64,000 nt of DNA, taken from the NCBI GenBank assembly GCA_018827375.1, contig JAHJYW010000006.1, positions 51,046-115,045 of the forward strand, written 5' to 3'. Shown here piece by piece: positions 61,511 through 64,000 of the stretch. The notes under the pieces were generated by a model. It worked only from the letters and a program-made list of their open reading frames with translations. It had not been told where the DNA came from and ran no database searches. Both the position numbers and the translations under genes were made by a program. The DNA is from Alphaproteobacteria bacterium (GTDB taxonomy: Bacteria > Pseudomonadota > Alphaproteobacteria > Caulobacterales > Hyphomonadaceae). Every line of letters begins with the position of its first letter. The stretch's first letter is position 1.

Positions 61511-63532
61511 ATGCTGAAGCGCTTTGCCATGATAGGCTCGCTTGCTCTTCTCGCTGTTGTGCCGCTTGCAGATGCAGAGCCTTTGCCGGTGGAGGACTTC
61601 GCAAGATTTGAATATGTTTCCAGCGTTTCCATGTCACTTGAAGGCGATATGCTGGTTGGCGTGGTGGCTGACCCCTCCAAAAACGGCGACGCGCGTGCGG
61701 CAGCCTACTGGGATCTGTCCGGAAAGATCGACACGTCCAAGCCCCTGCTGCCATCGGCCATCACGCCGTCGAGTGGCAAGACGATGTTTTTTGCGGCCGC
61801 GGCGCTGAAGGACAAGAAGTCGCTCTGGTTCACGGTACAGCCATACATTGGCGCACTCATGGGTTGCGGTGAAGGCAGGGACACGGGCGCGACCAAGAAA
61901 TATCTTCAGAAGGCCTACATGGGCAATGAGATGATCACTGAGATTGATGATCTTCCAGATGGCCGTGCTGAAATCGGGGCCAACAAGGACATGTTGCGCT
62001 GTTTCGAACTCGTTGGTGAGACCAACATCGAGTCGCTCCTGCCGCTTGATCCGAGCAAAATCATCATTTCCCGTGCCAGCACGAAAAACGGCACACGCTA
62101 TTTTGAGCACGACCTCGCCAACGGTCGCGAGAAGTTCCTCTACAAAGCCAATGATACGCAGCAGATTGAAGTGAGCGACAGGGACGGCAAGCCCGTTGCG
62201 CGGACCGAGCTGGAATATGAAAAAGGCGCATGGCTGCAGTACATTAGCCTGCCTGATCCGAGCTCTGGTGACTTCCGCCGCGCGAATGCCCTGACAACCG
62301 AAATTGCGAACCGCTACACAATGACCGTTGCCGGCAAGCAGCAGGATTCAGGAAAGTACTTTGTCATCACAGACAAGTTTGCCGACAAGGCGGCCGTGTA
62401 CATGTTCGACCCAACAACGGACACGCTCGACGACACAGCGGTGCTCGCGCATCCCGAATTCGATATCACCGGCTTGATCACATCGCGGCGGGAACAGGAC
62501 TTCGGCAAGCTGATCGGCTTCACCTATGGCGGTCCTGTCAGCACGAACTACTGGCTCGATCCCGAAATGCGCTCCATTCAGGAAGGTCTCGACGCCGCGT
62601 TCCCGGACAAGTTCGTCTCGCTGATCGACTACACGGCCGATCGTAATCGCGTCCTGTTCGAGGTGGAGGCCGCGAATCTGCCGCCTTCGTATTACCTCCT
62701 GGTGGACAAGGCGAAGCTTGCTGTCATCGGCTCGCAGCGGCCCTGGATTGACGAAAAGTCGCTCGGCAAAGGTGAATTCACTTACTACACGGCACGAGAC
62801 GGGATGAAGATCCCGGCGTTCATCACGTATCCAGCTGGCTACCAGGAAGGCGATAAGGCCCGTGGTGCCATCATCCTGCCGCATGGCGGGCCCTGGGCGC
62901 GCGATACCGGCGGATTTGATGCGTCGGGATGGACCCAGTATTTCGCCAGTCGCGGCTACATAATCCTGCAGCCCCAATATCGCGGCAGTGCCGGCTGGGG
63001 CCGGGCCCTGTGGAAAGCCGGCGATGGCGAGTGGGGTCAGAAGATGCAGGACGACAAGGATGACGGGGCCGCCTGGCTGGTCGAGAAGGGCCTGGTTGAT
63101 GCCGACAAGATCGCCATTCACGGCTACTCCTATGGTGGCTTCGCGGCGATTGCCGCATCGGTTCGCCCGAACAGTCCATACCAATGCGCCATCGCGGGCG
63201 CCGGGGTCGGTAACCTCGCCAAGCTCTCGAACGAGTGGGGCGACAACCGCATTCAGCGCATCGTTCAGGGCGATACGGTTGCCGGCATGGACCCCATGCA
63301 GAACACCGACAAGATCAACATTCCGATCCTGCTCTATCATGGCGATTATGACGTACGCGTGCCGATCTTCCACAGCCGCGATTTTTATAACGCCATCAAG
63401 GACATGGAACCTGAAAGCAAGTTCATTACCTTCACGCAGATGGGCCACCAGGGCAATAAGTGGCTGCCGGAACACAAGAAAGAACTGCTGCAGGAAGTCG
63501 AAACCTTCCTGACAAATACCTGCGATATGTAG
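61511..63532 (+). CDS. S9-family prolyl oligopeptidase-like serine peptidase
   Basis: A 673-residue exported serine peptidase: signal peptide (cut after DADA, about 22), an N-terminal beta-propeller (about 25-400) and a C-terminal alpha/beta hydrolase domain with catalytic Ser540 (GYSYGGFA), Asp614 (HGDYDVRVP) and His646 (QMGHQGN). The HGGPWARD oxyanion segment precedes them. It probably trims peptides, in the manner of dipeptidyl or acylaminoacyl peptidases, in the periplasm. Divergent from a TonB receptor, suggesting joint peptide use. Confidence 0.94.
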   Translation: MLKRFAMIGSLALLAVVPLADAEPLPVEDFARFEYVSSVSMSLEGDMLVGVVADPSKNGDARAAAYWDLSGKIDTSKPLLPSAITPSSGKTMFFAAAALKDKKSLWFTVQPYIGALMGCGEGRDTGATKKYLQKAYMGNEMITEIDDLPDGRAEIGANKDMLRCFELVGETNIESLLPLDPSKIIISRASTKNGTRYFEHDLANGREKFLYKANDTQQIEVSDRDGKPVARTELEYEKGAWLQYISLPDPSSGDFRRANALTTEIANRYTMTVAGKQQDSGKYFVITDKFADKAAVYMFDPTTDTLDDTAVLAHPEFDITGLITSRREQDFGKLIGFTYGGPVSTNYWLDPEMRSIQEGLDAAFPDKFVSLIDYTADRNRVLFEVEAANLPPSYYLLVDKAKLAVIGSQRPWIDEKSLGKGEFTYYTARDGMKIPAFITYPAGYQEGDKARGAIILPHGGPWARDTGGFDASGWTQYFASRGYIILQPQYRGSAGWGRALWKAGDGEWGQKMQDDKDDGAAWLVEKGLVDADKIAIHGYSYGGFAAIAASVRPNSPYQCAIAGAGVGNLAKLSNEWGDNRIQRIVQGDTVAGMDPMQNTDKINIPILLYHGDYDVRVPIFHSRDFYNAIKDMEPESKFITFTQMGHQGNKWLPEHKKELLQEVETFLTNTCDM

Positions 63533-63561
63533 CCTGAGCACAGGCGCTTGAAAGCAGCTCT

Positions 63562-63593
63562 CGGGATTGGGGTGCCGTGGCACTTCAATCCCG
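63562..63593 (+). terminator. Possible terminator hairpin of S9 peptidase
   Basis: CGGGATTG (63562-63569) pairs perfectly with CAATCCCG (63586-63593); the inside contains a further GTGCC/GGCAC match. It lies 30 bases after the stop codon but lacks a T tract. Confidence 0.5.
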
Positions 63594-63650
63594 GGCGTGG
63601 CTGTTTAGCCAGTATCCGGGCGCATCGTCTTAAATGCGCGTTTTCGGTTC

Positions 63651-63884
63651 ATGATCATTGAAATCTGCAAAGGCCAGCGCCAGCTGGACCCTTCAGTGCT
63701 TGAGTGCATAAAGGGAAAACTGGTGCCGCCGGACGGAGTGGGCTTAAACACGATTTTCGATGAACTGGCCGCCATCGTGAAAAGGCCGGAAAACTCTAAC
63801 CGGCAGTGGTCCAGACATGGATCTCAGAGCAGAAAGGGGCATCCTCTCGAAATAAGTGAGGGACTGAAGGGTCTCAGGTCATAA
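63651..63884 (+). CDS. Small unknown reading frame (doubtful)
   Basis: A 77-codon frame beginning MIIEICKGQRQLDPSV with a hydrophilic, helix-compatible first half and a basic Ser/Arg/Gln-rich second half. No recognisable family, no clear ribosome site, and the last 30 codons look random. It lies between the S9 peptidase and an AT-rich leader. It may be a real small protein or a chance frame. Confidence 0.2.
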   Translation: MIIEICKGQRQLDPSVLECIKGKLVPPDGVGLNTIFDELAAIVKRPENSNRQWSRHGSQSRKGHPLEISEGLKGLRS

Positions 63885-63935
63885 GAATTGATATAATAGT
63901 GGTATTTTTAACGATTATCCTCTATAATTACCCTT

Positions 63936-64000
63936 ATGGTATCACTTTTAACGCCGAGTAAAGCCCAAGAAACCCTTGCCGGTAATGTGCAGGCGCGGCG
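63936..64000 (+). CDS. XRE-family (HTH) regulator, N-terminal part only
   Basis: The window ends 21 codons into a frame beginning MVSLLTPSKAQETLAGNV, which reads like the start of XRE/Cro-type HTH regulators and HipB-like antitoxins (pattern TPxExxxxLAxxVxARR). It is preceded by an AT-rich leader with two TATAAT-like boxes (63892-63897 and 63923-63928) and a small inverted repeat ATTAT CCTCT ATAAT (63914-63928) that could be its own operator. The identity is tentative because only the N-terminus is visible. Confidence 0.55.
   Translation, partial: MVSLLTPSKAQETLAGNVQAR

Noticed and set aside
1..64000. Insertion sequences, CRISPR arrays, rRNA genes, origin-type repeats
   Set aside because: Looked for by eye; no transposase-like protein, direct-repeat/spacer array or rRNA sequence was found.

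Overview
The window looks like a chromosomal segment of a free-living, GC-rich alphaproteobacterium. The best guess is Hyphomonadaceae (Hyphomonas- or Henriciella-like); this rests on gene content, since no rRNA or ribosomal protein gene is present. Pointers are two large TonB-dependent receptors, a marine-proteobacterial (class GN) sortase with its LPXTG-type substrate, the feuN-feuP-feuQ / cyc(ccm) / degP / two-component / glnE block known from rhizobia and relatives, and a divergent alphaproteobacterial type of PEP carboxylase. No IS element, CRISPR array or rRNA was seen.

Left part (1-18 kb): a PEP-carboxylase homologue, a secreted Cys-rich protein, a low-complexity membrane-anchored protein, rlmB, tRNA-Tyr(GTA) and tRNA-Gly(TCC), a large catalase, the sortase/substrate pair, a TonB receptor, an exported D-amino-acid-oxidase homologue whose motifs are in circularly permuted order, a ParA-type ATPase with an unknown coupled partner, and a frameshifted remnant of a phage/gene-transfer-agent head-tail connector followed by a DnaJ-type co-chaperone.

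Middle part (18-39 kb): a MHYT-PAS-GGDEF-EAL protein, a lipoprotein, then a long co-directional block: PepSY protein (FeuN-like), FeuP/FeuQ two-component system, ccmI-ccmE-ccmF-ccmH (no ccmG), DegP protease, a second two-component system and glnE. Two extra genes (a prepilin peptidase on the opposite strand and an alpha/beta hydrolase-OsmC fusion) interrupt it. It is followed by an EF-hand protein and a translationally coupled ECF sigma / anti-sigma-like / periplasmic metal-sensor-like operon.

Right part (39-64 kb): GFA and YbjN proteins, an amidase, a HisKA_2 kinase, YbjQ, both methylmalonyl-CoA mutase subunits, LtrA, a carboxymuconolactone decarboxylase-like protein coupled to an SDR, a diguanylate cyclase, an APC permease, a carotenoid oxygenase divergent from a TetR regulator with a candidate shared operator, nitronate monooxygenase, a small lysis cassette (M15 peptidase plus holin-like protein), glycerol kinase, and a TonB receptor divergent from an S9 peptidase. 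The final 60-odd bases start an XRE-type regulator after an unusually AT-rich leader.

Themes: translational coupling by ATGA overlaps is frequent, three convergent gene pairs share one CTAG as both stop codons, and traces of phage/GTA genes are scattered. The most unusual item is the permuted D-amino-acid oxidase lipoprotein at 14173-15291.
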